64,000 nt of DNA from Parelaphostrongylus tenuis (Eukaryota > Nematoda > Chromadorea > Rhabditida > Metastrongylidae): contig JAHQIW010007102.1 in assembly GCA_019055375.1 (NCBI GenBank), positions 22,991-86,990 on the forward strand, given 5' to 3'. Under the pieces are notes generated by a model. It was not told the DNA's origin. It ran no database searches and saw nothing but the letters and a program-made list of their open reading frames with translations. The position numbers were made by a program, and so were the translations under genes. Each line of letters opens with the position of its first letter. The first letter of the stretch is position 1. Below are positions 27,401 to 36,176 of this stretch, one piece after another.

Positions 27401-30400
27401 CATAATTATATGTACATATTCATACTTATATATATATATATATATATTAATATATGTATATATATGCACAGGTATGCGAACGAAATAATGTGTTTTTTTA
27501 AGGTCGCCGTAATTTATGTAGCTGATGGACAAGAAGACAAGCAATCGATATTGTCAAATACTACGGCATCACCTAACTTTAATCGATTTGTTAGTGAACT
27601 CGGCTGGGAGGTGAGGGCGAAGTTTCTGTCTATAACTCTTTCACGACCATCTCAAAGGTGCATATCACTGGAGTACGGTATCCATGTGCAGGGAAATTCA
27701 TTCTATATTTTTCGTGGGATTCGAGGAAAGTTAATACCATTAGGTTTTCTGAGACGATATTGTTCAACTTCCAAAAGAAGGGAAAAAATTCAAGCCAGAA
27801 ACGAGTATCAGAGAGCGAAATTCAAAAGACTATTCAGTTATGTATAGCCTACAATCAGTATTCACGTTTGTGAACGAGCTAATGAAGTTTTTGATTGTTG
27901 GCTTCCCACCATGCATAAAGTAGAATTCAACCGAAACCCTTCTGTTATCATTGAAGGTTTGTATCGGAAGAGGTCATGAGGGATATTCTGGTGGTCTTCC
28001 GTCTGACACCGTTGCTCCGTACTACGCTACTCCCGATACCGAATTAATCTTTCATGTTAGCACACATTTATCTGGAGATGCTACGCAAAAGTGGAAACAC
28101 ATTGGCAATGACGAAGTGATTTTTTTCCAGTTTTAGACTTTGTGACAAATTTAAGTTATAAAACTGCTTAGTTGTCCGTCTAGGTTCACGTAGTATGGTC
28201 CGAGCACTCACGACCTTATCGACGCGAAACAATCGCTACGAAATTCTGCGATGTTTTGATTGTATTGGAGAGAGTTGGTGACAGGGTTAGAAGTAGTCTT
28301 TTGTTTTAAGATTTCTTTCATTGCTCTAATATCCACTTAGTACTCATATTTTACATTTTCCTGTTTAATTCTTAGATCTGTCTTGAGTTCCACTTTTATC
28401 TGTCTTACTTTTTCGCAGAATTTCTCACAAACTGTCCTTTTCTATACTTAGAACTTGCACGAGGTTGGTAATTTCTTTTTTTCTCAAAACTCGATGGCTA
28501 ACGGCGACAACGACATTGTCAGAGCCTAGACGTATAAATCATATCATATCTGATTACTCGGTCAATATTTCACAAGCATCAAAAGTCTAATAGACAAGAG
28601 ATCAGCAGTCCACTCATTTTGAAAACCCCACCTTTCTTTGTTTCTAAGACCGGTCTAGCGTGACACGATTTACAGAATGAACTACACTCAAACTAGAAGA
28701 TAAATCTGAGTAAGGTGCCATATCACTTGTTATGTTCAGGCGTTCCGCCTTTCTATTCACTTCCGATCGTTTGCGGTTTATCCAAAACGCCTCAAGGATT
28801 TTTTGCGGTGATGTTTTGATTCTTGCCCCAGGATTTTCACTACCACATCAAAGTCCGTATTGCCATGTTTTTTCCACTCTGTGTGCCCCTAACGGCTTAC
28901 TTGTTTTGGTGTTGTCTTTCCCATCTAAGTGTTCTTGACGCGGATCCAAAGTGGTCTTTCCGTCTCGCCAATGCATTCTTCACCGCATGTTGTGAACGAG
29001 ATCAAGTATATTGTATCCGAACTCATGCAATCTCCTTCTCTACCATTAGGGCATACTTTAAAGTTATCAGTCTTACACAAACGGTCGTACAAGCGGTTCT
29101 GAGCCGAATAGCGACGTAAATTATTAGGAGGAATTTCTATGATTCTTACGGAGTTTTCCAGACCACTGTTTCTTAAACACCTTTTTATAACTGCACTTAT
29201 TTCATTCGTTATAAAGGTAGTTTCAAAACTATCTTCCCGTCTAGGTTTGAAAACAGCATCGTTTACGTTATTAATGTTATGAGGCATAACTCTCCTTACC
29301 GGGCCTAACTTCAGTGTCCGCTCTTTCGTAGCCTTTTGAAATAGCTATCTTTCGTACCAGACGTAGTGACTCTTCTCTCACCCCACTCTCCGTACAAATA
29401 CTTGAAGCTGTTCGATAGTATTTCGGATAAGTGCTTTTAAGTATGCGAAGGATGAGAAGGAAGGTAGCGCACCAAGATGTTTCTGTTACTAGGTTTGCGA
29501 CACCATTTTGTCTGTAGCCACTTTCATTGAGTTGAACTTGAACGTTCAAGAAATGAAGCCAGCTCTGAATGTTGTTGTTCTCGTGTCAATTCAATAAACT
29601 CTGACTGTTCGTTTAAAAGTTCGAAGCATCTAACCATCTCCTCTTGTGTAGAGCAGATAACAAAACAATCTTCTATATATCGACATTAGAGTATCGGACG
29701 CCGATGGGGAAGTGGAGCTTCCACTTTTGACATGAAAGCGATGCTAAGCTGGGTGCGAGCCTTTGTCCGATTGCCAACCCTCTAATTTGTGCATAATATT
29801 TCCCCGATTACCGAAATATCGCACAGCTTAGGCATGACTTAAGGAGTATGATAAGCTGTTGGACAGACAAGCCAAGCATATCTATTCTTTCTATGTTTTC
29901 TATCAGTAATTCATGAGTGATTTGTATTGCGACGTCATTTGAAACATTTGTATAGAGCGCTGTAACATCAAACGCTCCATTACATACTTATGATGTGGAC
30001 GCGTATTTTCAAGGCGTTATAGGAATATATTGTTGTTGTGTGGGAGATGGGTTGATATGAACTTCAATAATTGCGACAATATAAGGCCAAGGAACCATGT
30101 TATCCTATGCTCGGCCCGTCTGCACAGCTAATGATTGGTCTAACTTTGAATTTAGAGGGATTGGTAGATTAATAGAAAGTTTATGTGGGGTGTAGAGGAC
30201 GGCGCAAGTTGGTAATTCGATTTTGAGTCGACGGATAAGAGATTGTTGTAAACCCGCAGCTTTTGCCGTTCGGACTCACTCTTCATTCATGTTTTGGCAT
30301 TGCGTTTTATATTCCTTTTCGGAGGAAGGTCGATAGAGAGAAGCATCCCGCAGATGTTGCTCCGTTATACCAACATCCAACTGACGAGGAATAACTGCAA

Positions 30401-33400
30401 ATTTCCCATCCTGATCGCTAATAGATAACCAATTTCTCTTGGTGTTTATCAACTCCTGATTGCTCGTGAGGTAAATTCGAAACGAATTTTTTCGATTGGT
30501 GCCCATTTAGTATACGGAGGACTTCGTCCGAAAATAAAGGGAAAGCCGAGCCAAATTCGATGTCAGGTTGTTGCTGTCTAAAGAACGTTCTTGGAAAAGG
30601 AGGTGGTGGTAATGCCCCTCTCTGTTGTTCTAATTCTAGTCTTTTTACTTTCGCTTTGTAACGCAATTGGTCCTGGACTTCGTGTAAATTACATGCGGTA
30701 TTGCGCACTATTGTTTTGAAAATGGTCTGAGGAGGTGAAAAGCTGGGACCCAATTCTAGCAGTCAATGCACATTCTCGGAAAGGATCATACCCCCTAATA
30801 CAATACCCTCTAACTCTTTAAATATAGAAAAGGACAGTTCGTGAGAAATTTTGCATTTCTTCAATTATGCCAAGGTTTAGAGATAGTCGGACTTTTGGGT
30901 TATTTTTTTTTTTGCGATTCAGATATATCGCGTACGCGTTGAAACTGTCAGCACATTGGAATTTGGACCGCTATATGACGGTGCTTTAGTTAACAGCGAA
31001 GAACTAGCCGAAATGGTGCGACTGACAGTGGTAAGTAATGAGCTGTTGATTTTGCTCACTACAACTTTGATCACTCTGTTAACCAATTCACAGCCTTGTT
31101 GGCTTTTCACAAATATCCTATTTTTTGGCAACTATATTCCTTGATAACGCATGTACACGAAATGTTAATATAAGTTTTTAGACATGTCGCACTAAGGGTA
31201 CCAGTAGTTACCTTGGAATATCACTTTGAAAGTGTTTAAGGATAAATTTGAAAAAATGGGAAGGGTTTTAATTTATTATTTTCAATGCGGCATATCTAAG
31301 GGCATCATTGTCCTGTTGGACGGAATCGTGCTTGCGCTTGCGTCTTTGTTCGGAATACTATCCCAGGCTAAAGAACGAAAACTAGAAAAGTGGTATCTAT
31401 GAAGTCTCGAAAACCCGCTGTTCATTTGATCATATGGAAGCCTTATATCTGATTAGCAAATATCTGTATAATTCACTTTTCTTGAATAAAGCATTGTGGA
31501 CTCAAACTTGTTCCTTCAAAATTGTAAAACTAATTTGCTTTCTACTCTTGACGAATCTTACTGAATCATATAATCGCGGAAGTTTTAGATATTGTTTAGG
31601 TATTACTCATACCACTTGCCGTCCTATAGATCGTTGAATAACCCGAGCAAGCACCAGTAAGCCTACTTTCGTCTATCGCATACAGGGAGCACTCTCGTGG
31701 TTCTTTCTCGTTTTGAGAATTCATTGAACATTGTATCCTTCTTCTTGACATTTTGTGTAAAAATCAAGTCGCCGGGTTCGGTGGTCTTCATACTGTGCGT
31801 TTGACAGGTTTAGGAATCCACTTGGTAACGGCTGTCGTCCATCAGTTGTCATGAATGTGTGTCAGAAGTGCAGCCCGCCTGTTTTTCGGCAGTTTGGTGT
31901 GTAAAATGGCGTTTCTTATGTTTCATCGCTGATGCAGATCACAACTTCGAATCCTTTCTCTCATTTGCAAAACACGGGATACTCCTAGCATTGAACTTTT
32001 GACTGCGTCTTCGACAACGCCGATTTTCTTCCATTGCCTTCTTCCATCGCACTTACGTAGAGATCACGTTTTTGACACATATGCTAAGGCAGGAAGGACC
32101 TTTGAGTCGAAGGGGTGAGTATAATGGTGAGTGTTGTTTGTTCTCTTCACTATATCGATGCATGCTTTCTAAGCCTTTCGCTACCTGCTAAACTATGACA
32201 CTAAGGCTTTCATCGTACCAACCTTTCCGCTTAGATTAAGTGAAGCATTAGGAGATAATGATTTGCGCGCGAATGAAACATACGAAGTCAATTCGTTCCC
32301 TGTGAACTTTGTTTCTGTGAGGCTTCTTCAAAGATCAATCTTTGAAGAGCATTATCGTAGTCGTCTAGCATTTGTTTCGCCTGAATCATAGACACTTAGT
32401 GTCATTAATGGTCCTATTAGCAGAATGAAGACAGTGAAACTGTCAACCGTCGATTTTACTCCCATGCAATCCCATTCTAATGTTCGCATGACATTCCAGA
32501 GTCAAATAATCTTGGCGAGATGATATCGCCTCGACTGGCTCCTCTTTTTATGTCGATGGTAATAACGTTGTAGAATGGCTAATTTTTTATGAAACGCAGG
32601 TTCAACTCCCGTCTGAGGTTGGATTTTTGCCACCACTCAACCCTCTTATTAATATTTAGAACATCATAACACTGCGATTTCGCAGTAAAAACAAGAAGTC
32701 TCGAACTTATGTAAGTAATGGCTGTCTGCTTAATTCGGTTTTTAGAGTGATATTGCTTATCCGACCAAACCTGTTGATGATTACAGGATGACAGCTATGA
32801 TAGAAAGATATTGAAGAGTGAGTGATTAGTAAGTGGTGGCTTCGATGGTGTAGTGGTAGCACACGCCCAGCTTGGACACGGTTTCCACTTCCAACTGATG
32901 TCGAATTTTTGCATATCAATCAATTTTATTAGGAATTTTTTAAACATCATAACACTGCGCAAAAGCGGTGAAAAAATAAGAATTTTTGAAGTTAATGTTT
33001 TAGTCGTGAAACCTTAATATCACAAGGAATCTTTTTGTACTGAATATAGAAGCCCTGGCTGTCCAGAGTTCCATGGTTGCTTTCGTTTCAAATAAGTCAA
33101 AACTTTCTTTATATCCTTAAAAGTTGGACGAAGCTGTCACTGTCGCGGCACCTCAATGAGTATTGTTATTGTGTGCATGATGCGTTCACCACGTAGGATT
33201 TCGAAACGGCGAATCGGTAGGATGATGACTCTATCCAATTTTATATTATAATGACGTGCCCACTGAAGAGAACCAGGATAATAATTGTGATTGATTTTCT
33301 TCATTTCCTTTTTGAAAGGTCTAACTCCTTAGTCCGGGTACTCGTCTCGGTTTTTCAACTGACGACGACGCTTTGACGCACTTTGCTAACGCTCTTTACA

Positions 33401-35399
33401 GCCTCTGCAGTTTTTGCTCATGGTTGATGATTGGTGTTCTTCCCATCTAAAGGTCTTTTGCCGTCTTTCTACACCATTTTAAAAGTTCAGACAGGAGTTG
33501 GCTGTTGCTTATGTTGGTTCATGCGATTTCATCTTGTAGTATTATCTCAAGTATTTCTCAAGACATACGTCTCTTGATGACTTTCAAATTTTTTTCACAG
33601 TATTATTCTGAAAGTATTAGATGAGCCGGTCGTACTATTAGTCGATGTTGTTCGTAGAGGTCTTCCCAACAGCTGGCTAGTGATTCGAATGTATTCCACC
33701 TTATGGTGGGTTCGAGATTTCGTCTTCTGATTACTGTGACACGAATTTGCGTGTCATCCTTGCCAGGGGCTAAGCGAATCTTCTCTGTAAGGTTCTAATT
33801 TTAGTATACGTACAGTAATGAGCGCCAATGCCAGGTTTTCTTCGGGATTGCGAGGAGGCTCGTTCAACGCAGTACTCTACGCCACTCAAGAAGGAGACGA
33901 ATAACGAATTGGATGTTAGAAGTACTGGGATCCGCACAGTGAATAAAAAAACACTGTGATAAAGGATCAAATGAAGTGCTAAAGGTTATTGTGACTTGAA
34001 CGTCCATCGTTGAAAATGGGGCTTCTGGAATTGTGAAAATAAAAGGTTTTTGTGGTGTTTCGTTCGCTCGTTCTATTCTGATGTGCAAATCGCATTGTGA
34101 TGTCCTTCTGAATCCAACCTTAGCGTTAAAAGTTCCAGTGATGAACTTGAAAATGTACGATCTTGTCCGCATAACTTTTCAAAATCCATATGGAATGCTT
34201 CGTGGTATTTTTTATAGCTCGATGTCGGTGCGTAAACGGCGAAAATGGTTAAGAGCAAGTATTAGTTGACAGTTCTTCGAATAAATCCATGTTGATAAAC
34301 AAATTTGTGCTGATGAGAGCGCTTCGCCAATTCCCGTATTAACGCATGTTTCAAGAAACAATTCTTCTCTGGTGTCATAGACAGCTTGAAATGGGTGGCG
34401 TATTTCGTCTCAGCTAGTCCGGTGGCGTTTCTTATACTTCTTTCCTGCCTCATCAAGTCCTGTGCGAAATCGCATTTTAGATACAGATTTTCAGATTAGT
34501 TTTCGAGTCTAGAGAACCTAGAATGACTCTTAGATTTCAGCACTCTCATCGTCCTTACCAACGTTGCCATGTCGAGGTCTTTCAAACTCACTAAAGTAGG
34601 GCCATTTTCATTACTTTCTCTAGCATCTTGATATACACATGGAAATCGAGAAAACCTATCTTGACTAGCTGACGCAAAGTTGGTAAAATAGTCGTACAAG
34701 TTCGGCTGAACGTTTCGGCGACCCGCCTTCTTCAGAGCCTGGGCGTATGTAGTATAGTCTACAACTAATTATGCCGAGGTTTATAGAAAGTCGAACTTCT
34801 GAATTGTTGCGATATACATGGAAAGTGTGAACGTGAGCGTTGAGTATACTCACAAGAGTCTGCTGATCTCTCAAATGGACGGAGAGGAACCTATTTGTTT
34901 AGGAGACTCCTAGCCATTTCTTAGTACACCCACTGGTTCTTAGGGAGGCACAATTTGGCTTTTGGCCCGCATTTAACACCCTATTCATCACTTGGGGGAC
35001 CGTCTTATGGCTTAGTGACTAACTGAGCAAAGATTTTTTTGTTTGGAATTTCCATGAATAGCTGGGGTAAGTGTTGATAGTTTCAGTAATGTATCATCAT
35101 TCAAGTGCTACGGCGTCGTCTTTGATTTCATGCATGTCTTGATCTCTCATATTTGTAGGACTAATCTATATCTTCTGCATCAAGGGGCGTACATCTTTGC
35201 GAACTTTTTACAATACTACAGATAATTTTTTTCACTTTAGATAAATGCATCCCGTGCATATCGTTTGGCCCACAAGAACCATATAAGGCCACTTCGACAT
35301 CGCGAACTTGTGTTCGCTCACGATACGATAAGACAGATGAAGAAGGTGCGACTTTGCGATGCCATCAACTCTCTGTACATGCCCACAGTGACCACGTAG
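436..35399 (+). CDS. hgap-1: RalGAP alpha subunit (RALGAPA1/2 family), 5'-partial, 19 exons
   Basis: Catalytic alpha subunit of the heterodimeric GTPase-activating complex for Ral GTPases, in the cytoplasm. Exons: 436-622, 1725-1912, 2133-2256, 7329-7448, 7486-7557(?), 7625-7756, 9878-10060, 13242-13415, 19401-19529(?), 20029-20181, 20350-20482, 20555-20703, 24359-24539, 24739-24862, 27503-27610, 27957-28115, 28184-28285, 30923-31030, 35241-35399 (stop TAG 35397-35399). Phases fit except at 19529/20029. About 894 aa are encoded here; human RALGAPA1 is about 2,040 aa, so 5' exons lie outside the window. The C-terminal exons are diagnostic: [65 protein letters not shown] and INASRA match alpha subunits, not RALGAPB. 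The catalytic asparagine is present in IGNDEV (codon 28107-28109). The N-terminal half is helical, with a Ser/Asp/Glu-rich linker in exon 7625-7756. The symbol follows the C. elegans name as recalled; orthology was not tested. Confidence 0.9.
845..1720. repeat. Dispersed repeat family E (first intron)
   Basis: Contains recurring blocks such as GTTAGTAATCATTCGAAAGC, 'gtccagcgaat' and 'taacgctgtaatatt' several times within one stretch. Related blocks recur near 8380-8780, 16560-16900, 25080-25340, 25640-26420, 40040-40720 and 57470-57545. It appears to be an old non-coding mobile element family; no terminal structure was resolved. Confidence 0.5.
2325..2615 (-). mobile_element. tRNA-derived SINE, family 1, copy 1
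   Basis: On the minus strand a tRNA-like head (GGCGCAGTGCCCAGAGG as box A region, GGTCGATGGTTCGATC as box B) is followed by a conserved body ending in 'catccctcagggat' type sequence. It matches copies at 12395-12690 and 56578-56880. It lies in the long intron 2257-7328 of the RalGAP gene. Confidence 0.7.
2660..4600. other. Intronic sequence, nothing recognised
   Basis: Part of the 5.1 kb intron 2257-7328. Short open frames on both strands show no family similarity. A potential small exon at 3301-3357 was considered and rejected. Confidence 0.4.
4600..6020 (-). mobile_element. RTE-type non-LTR retrotransposon fragment (reverse transcriptase)
   Basis: The minus strand encodes RTE reverse transcriptase: [60 protein letters not shown] and, after a frameshift near 5280, [19 protein letters not shown] (equivalent of the FADD box, here damaged). 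The frame at 5834-5271 is open for 187 codons. Upstream (toward 6020) [15 protein letters not shown] matches the RTE linker; downstream the C-terminal part is decayed and resembles 31800-32110. The endonuclease is missing, so this is a 5'-truncated dead copy inside a RalGAP intron. Confidence 0.85.
6560..7020 (+). mobile_element. RTE retrotransposon 3' fragment
   Basis: Resembles the 3' part of the element at 21590-24050: both share 'gaattgtagagtgaactc...acaccacctacac...atcaatcag' blocks (6825-6925 vs 23768-23875). It has no open frame and sits opposite in orientation to the neighbouring RTE fragment, so it is a separate insertion. Confidence 0.55.
7757..9877. other. RalGAP intron, mostly unrecognised
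   Basis: Includes family E repeat blocks near 8380-8780 ('tgtgaaacataatattgtttcc' occurs twice, near 8375 and 8535). Nothing else was recognised. Confidence 0.4.
10137..10345. mobile_element. Foldback MITE, family B, compact copy
   Basis: Near-perfect inverted repeat of about 75-bp arms. The left arm reads AGGTTGGTACCCGGTGTTTC...GCCCTCCTCGTCAGTGA and the right arm is its reverse complement (TCACTGACGAGGAGGGCGAG...ACACCGG...GTACCAACCTCG). The loop carries 'cacatacgcctc' and 'tacaatgcag'. No ORF. Related arms occur at 15190-16115 and 53704-54283. Confidence 0.8.
10390..11580 (+). mobile_element. Penelope-like element remnant: GIY-YIG endonuclease between inverted repeats
   Basis: The flanks are inverted: left 10392-10560 (GCGAGGTTGGTAAATTAGTC...CTTCTTCAGAGCCTGGGCGT...) and right about 11393-11570 as its reverse complement (~170 bp, roughly 90% alike by eye). 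Inside, 10732-11040 and 11022-11399 encode the 3' part of a Penelope-like polyprotein: the Cys-rich linker ([26 protein letters not shown]) and GIY-YIG-type nuclease signature, then [21 protein letters not shown] single missing base near 11008-11012 separates the two frames. No reverse transcriptase remains. Confidence 0.75.
11022..11399 (+). pseudogene. GIY-YIG endonuclease domain of Penelope-like element
   Basis: Open frame of 125 codons. Key residues: Cys pair C-x2-C before [24 protein letters not shown], and the distal EAFWI glutamate. The N-terminus lacks its own start context because it is the tail of a longer polyprotein cut by a -1 frameshift. Confidence 0.75.
11990..12115 (+). mobile_element. 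tRNA-derived SINE, family 3, partial copy
   Basis: Contains 'gatagagcacgcattccctgaaagagtgagatgcgggttctagtcccgcctga', almost the same as the tRNA-like unit at 55325-55397, with the T-arm GCGGGTTCTAGTCCCGC intact. It is preceded by the same 'gcgcatcgctctttctacgct' leader seen in the 55 kb copies. Confidence 0.6.
12262..12385. repeat. AT/ATGT-type microsatellite
   Basis: Run of alternating purine-pyrimidine sequence (TATATA, ATACATACATGTACATATG). It continues at 12680-12725 on the far side of a SINE, so the SINE split one array. Confidence 0.8.
12395..12690 (-). mobile_element. tRNA-derived SINE, family 1, copy 2
   Basis: On the minus strand it begins with a tRNA-like head (GTGGCGCAGTGGTTAGAGG, GGTCGATGGTTCGATTTCGC), then the family body ('ccgagccatccat', 'aagcagcactgac') and the tail 'gcatggcgcatccctcaggaatt'. 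It is flanked on both sides by ATGTAC microsatellite. Confidence 0.75.
13905..14115 (-). repeat. Family D foldback fragment
   Basis: Carries the family D end 'aaaatgttcgcaagacaatgcgcaattgaacgata' and interior 'cattcatgagtgagcgacaa', matching the right halves of the copies at 44342-44895 and 53070-53640. The other arm is absent. Confidence 0.6.
15190..16115. repeat. Family B foldback array (one forward arm, three reversed arms in tandem)
   Basis: One arm reads forward (15190-15475: TCGAGGTTGGGACGCCAGGG, CGGCCTCCTCGTCAGTGACC). It is followed by three reversed, tandem, partly truncated units starting near 15475, 15541 and 15776, each ending 'ggtgtatggccctggtgtaccaacctcgtttaggct' and joined by 'aaaaacattcttttttt...atgtttatcacgaggtttcaaaaacagtcgat'. 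Period about 230-270 bp. Confidence 0.7.
16900..18185. other. RalGAP intron, nothing recognised
   Basis: AT-rich sequence without recognisable repeats or coding similarity. The 16560-16900 stretch just before it carries family E blocks. Confidence 0.4.
18190..18470 (+). mobile_element. tRNA-derived SINE, family 2, copy 1
   Basis: The head GGTATCGTTGCCGAGCGGTT has the box A form of a Leu/Ser-type tRNA. The body 'cgccctatggaacgccagagccaggctatcctcgagattgcaagga' and tail 'gaattgaatgctagagtagtggatccgcacag' match copies at 26880-27140, 33786-33985 and 54745-55000. Confidence 0.75.
18470..19400. other. RalGAP intron, nothing recognised
   Basis: AT-rich sequence between a SINE and the exon at 19401; no coding or repeat signal. 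Confidence 0.4.
21075..21385. repeat. Diverged tandem duplication (~130-140 bp unit)
   Basis: 21075-21215 and 21240-21385 share the order 'ttctacttt.gattt..att.t.ac.tcacctcc.aa', 'agcaagtcc', 'ggatccg.tg..aaaagaaat', 'ggaacgacat.gt.aagac'. The copies are perhaps 70-75% alike by eye. Function unknown; it abuts the RTE copy that follows. Confidence 0.5.
21590..24050 (+). mobile_element. RTE non-LTR retrotransposon, near full length but decayed
   Basis: The order follows an RTE element: endonuclease domain (21640-22300; [16 protein letters not shown], 'NCYSPT' box near 21893, SDH-type end near 22265), linker, reverse transcriptase (22640-23400; [12 protein letters not shown] at about 22690, KQAGF at about 22838, [20 protein letters not shown] at about 23230 where the FADD box is lost) and the C-terminal region to about 24050. 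Many frameshifts and stops; an A13 run sits at about 22531. It is a dead copy in RalGAP intron 20704-24358. Confidence 0.75.
24863..26580. other. RalGAP intron with family E repeats
   Basis: Family E blocks near 25080-25340 ('gtagtcattcgatagctcaaatc') and 25640-26420 (the 'aaaatgtctcgttcagctaatgaggccgaatattcag' type, as at 1640). Nothing coding was recognised. Confidence 0.45.
26590..26880. repeat. ATGTAC/ATATGT microsatellite, left block
   Basis: About 290 bases of degenerate alternating purine-pyrimidine tetra- and hexamers (ATATATGTATATG, GTACATACATAT). Open frames across it are low-complexity artefacts. Confidence 0.85.
26880..27140 (+). mobile_element. tRNA-derived SINE, family 2, copy 2, inside a microsatellite
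   Basis: The body 'acgccctgcggaacgtcccagcctcgatatcctcgagattgcaaaggg' and tail 'gaattgaatgctagaagtactgg' match the other family 2 copies. The head is degraded. Both borders are ATGTAC repeat. Confidence 0.75.
27140..27475. repeat. ATGTAC/ATATGT microsatellite, right block
   Basis: It contains an internal direct duplication: 'tacatgtacacttgagtatatatagacatgaatatgctcacatatatg' (about 27208) recurs with few changes at about 27345. It ends about 28 bases before the GAP-domain exon at 27503. Confidence 0.85.
27503..31030 (+). other. Rap/Ran-GAP catalytic domain exons of the RalGAP alpha gene
   Basis: Four exons (27503-27610, 27957-28115, 28184-28285, 30923-31030) plus the start of 35241-35399 encode the GAP domain. 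Landmarks are ILSN, LGWE, the Asn-thumb motif [17 protein letters not shown] and [11 protein letters not shown]. All these junctions are phase 0 with GT-AG ends. The 2.6 kb intron 28286-30922 holds a Penelope-like element, so the domain is split by a retroelement, but the exons are undamaged. Confidence 0.9.
28440..30870 (-). mobile_element. Penelope-like retroelement, RT plus GIY-YIG, degraded
   Basis: Minus strand, 5' to 3': the N-terminal region (30753-30418: [31 protein letters not shown]), the RT region with [10 protein letters not shown] near 29690 (the YxDD box reads YIED), QNGV...[19 protein letters not shown] (29549-29277), then [20 protein letters not shown], the Cys-rich linker and [17 protein letters not shown] (GIY-YIG, 29287-28925). 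Frames are broken at several points. It lies in RalGAP intron 28286-30922, antisense to the gene. Confidence 0.8.
31770..33480 (-). mobile_element. RTE retrotransposon copy, strongly decayed
   Basis: 31810-32110 parallels 4690-4960 of the other RTE copy ('cgggatactcctagcattgaactt', 'ttcgaatcctttctctcatttg'). 33040-33120 parallels the RT segment at about 5380-5450 ('gccctggctgtccagagttccatggttgctttcgttt'). The stretch 32600-33030 between them is unrelated and may be a later insertion. No intact frame. Confidence 0.6.
32838..32905 (+). other. tRNA-like sequence (weak)
   Basis: GGCTTCGATGGTGTAGTGGT resembles a tRNA 5' end and D-arm with box A, but the box B region (GGTTTCCACTTCC) is poor and no cloverleaf closes well. 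It is likely a tRNA pseudogene or SINE head within the inserted segment 32600-33030. Confidence 0.35.
33786..33985 (+). mobile_element. tRNA-derived SINE, family 2, copy 3 (partial)
   Basis: 'gattgcgaggaggctcgttcaacgcagtactctacg' and 'gaattggatgttagaagtactgggatccgcacagtgaa' match the 3' half of family 2. The head is not recognisable. Confidence 0.6.
33990..34480 (-). mobile_element. RTE-type retrotransposon endonuclease fragment
   Basis: The minus strand encodes pieces of an apurinic-type endonuclease from a second RTE lineage: [19 protein letters not shown] (about 34480-34400), then [14 protein letters not shown] (34258 on) and, after a frameshift, [12 protein letters not shown] (34172 on). 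These match the T-E-T/K, Y-A-P-T and G-D-F-N-A-K blocks of the endonuclease; the GD of the last block reads TG. Not functional as read. Confidence 0.65.
34650..34800. repeat. Solo flank of the Penelope-like element
   Basis: Matches the left flank of the 10.4 kb element: CTGACGCAAAGTTGGTAAAA, then 'cgtttcggcgacccgccttcttcagagcctgggcgtatgtagtat', directly joined to 'aattatgccgaggtttatagaaagtcgaactt', which follows the right flank at 11585. The coding interior is absent. Confidence 0.65.
34801..35240. other. RalGAP final intron, nothing recognised
   Basis: No repeat or coding similarity; it ends with the acceptor TTTTTTTCACTTTAG before the last exon at 35241. Confidence 0.4.
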
Positions 35400-35410
35400 A
35401 AGTGTACAAC

Positions 35411-35416
35411 AATAAA
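35411..35416 (+). terminator. Poly(A) signal AATAAA of the RalGAP alpha gene
   Basis: A canonical AATAAA lies 12 bases past the TAG stop and implies a very short 3' UTR. Family knowledge: nematode 3' ends use AATAAA about 15-20 bases before cleavage. Confidence 0.6.
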
Positions 35417-35879
35417 ATATCGGTGCTTTTTCTTTTCGTAAAGTTGTGTCTCTGAACTATGAAATACAATCTTCGGAATAACAAAGTTCCAGCCAAGCTC
35501 GAATTATCAGTAAGAACTGCTTGAGGCTTAAGCTAAATTCACTGTCTTGTATTGTAGTTGTAAGCCTAAATTAATTGAACTATACTGTGTCCTCCTCAGG
35601 TTAGGATTATATTATTCAGATTGTCATTATTTATATTCCAAAAAAAAATCATTGCCATGGTTGTGCAAATTCCATGAAATTAGGCCCTTCAATCGAAGAC
35701 CAGCTGCATAATCATGCCACTTTGCCTCTTTGTATATAAAAAAGCATTCATCTATTCGGAATTTGTGATATGTTTTGAATTCTGCTCTCAAATATACATC
35801 TGATGAAAGACCCGTCTTATGTTCCAAGATCTATGGGTATTCTAAATGTGATATTGCTCAGTTAAAACGCAATAAATGT

Positions 35880-35897
35880 TTATTTCTTCAATTTCAG
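35880..35897 (+). promoter_or_regulatory. Possible trans-splice acceptor upstream of the LENG1-like gene
   Basis: A good acceptor (TTCTTCAATTTCAG, AG at 35896-35897) sits 279 bases before the start codon with no upstream coding exon, about 480 bases past the poly(A) signal of the RalGAP gene. This suits a spliced-leader site in a collinear cluster. A 5' UTR intron is the alternative. Confidence 0.35.
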
Positions 35898-36176
35898 TGC
35901 TAATCTGGAGTGAATTGTCATAGTGTTCTCTTCTACAGAGTGTCTCCCTCACTAGATATCTTTAGTGCATTGTCATTAAATGTTTTGTATCTCAAGGTGT
36001 GTAAAGCTGTAGTACAGCTGATGTGTGGATGGTAGTCCGAATTGACTATTGGCATTGTGTGAAGGCCCATTTGCAAAATGCGCTATAATTTGTGAAAGCG
36101 GAATTTCTATAAATTTGTATCAGCATGATTTGTTAAAATACTGTGTAAATTGCGTCGAAAATTTTCATTGAGGATC

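Noticed and set aside
26593..27544. Tyr/His/Ile-rich open frames on both strands
   Set aside because: They are translations of an ATGTAC-type microsatellite; the same composition appears on both strands.
436..35399. Identification as the RalGAP beta subunit
   Set aside because: The beta C-terminus has a different ending (DGMIV...) and lacks the HIGNDEV asparagine motif. All C-terminal exons here match alpha subunits.
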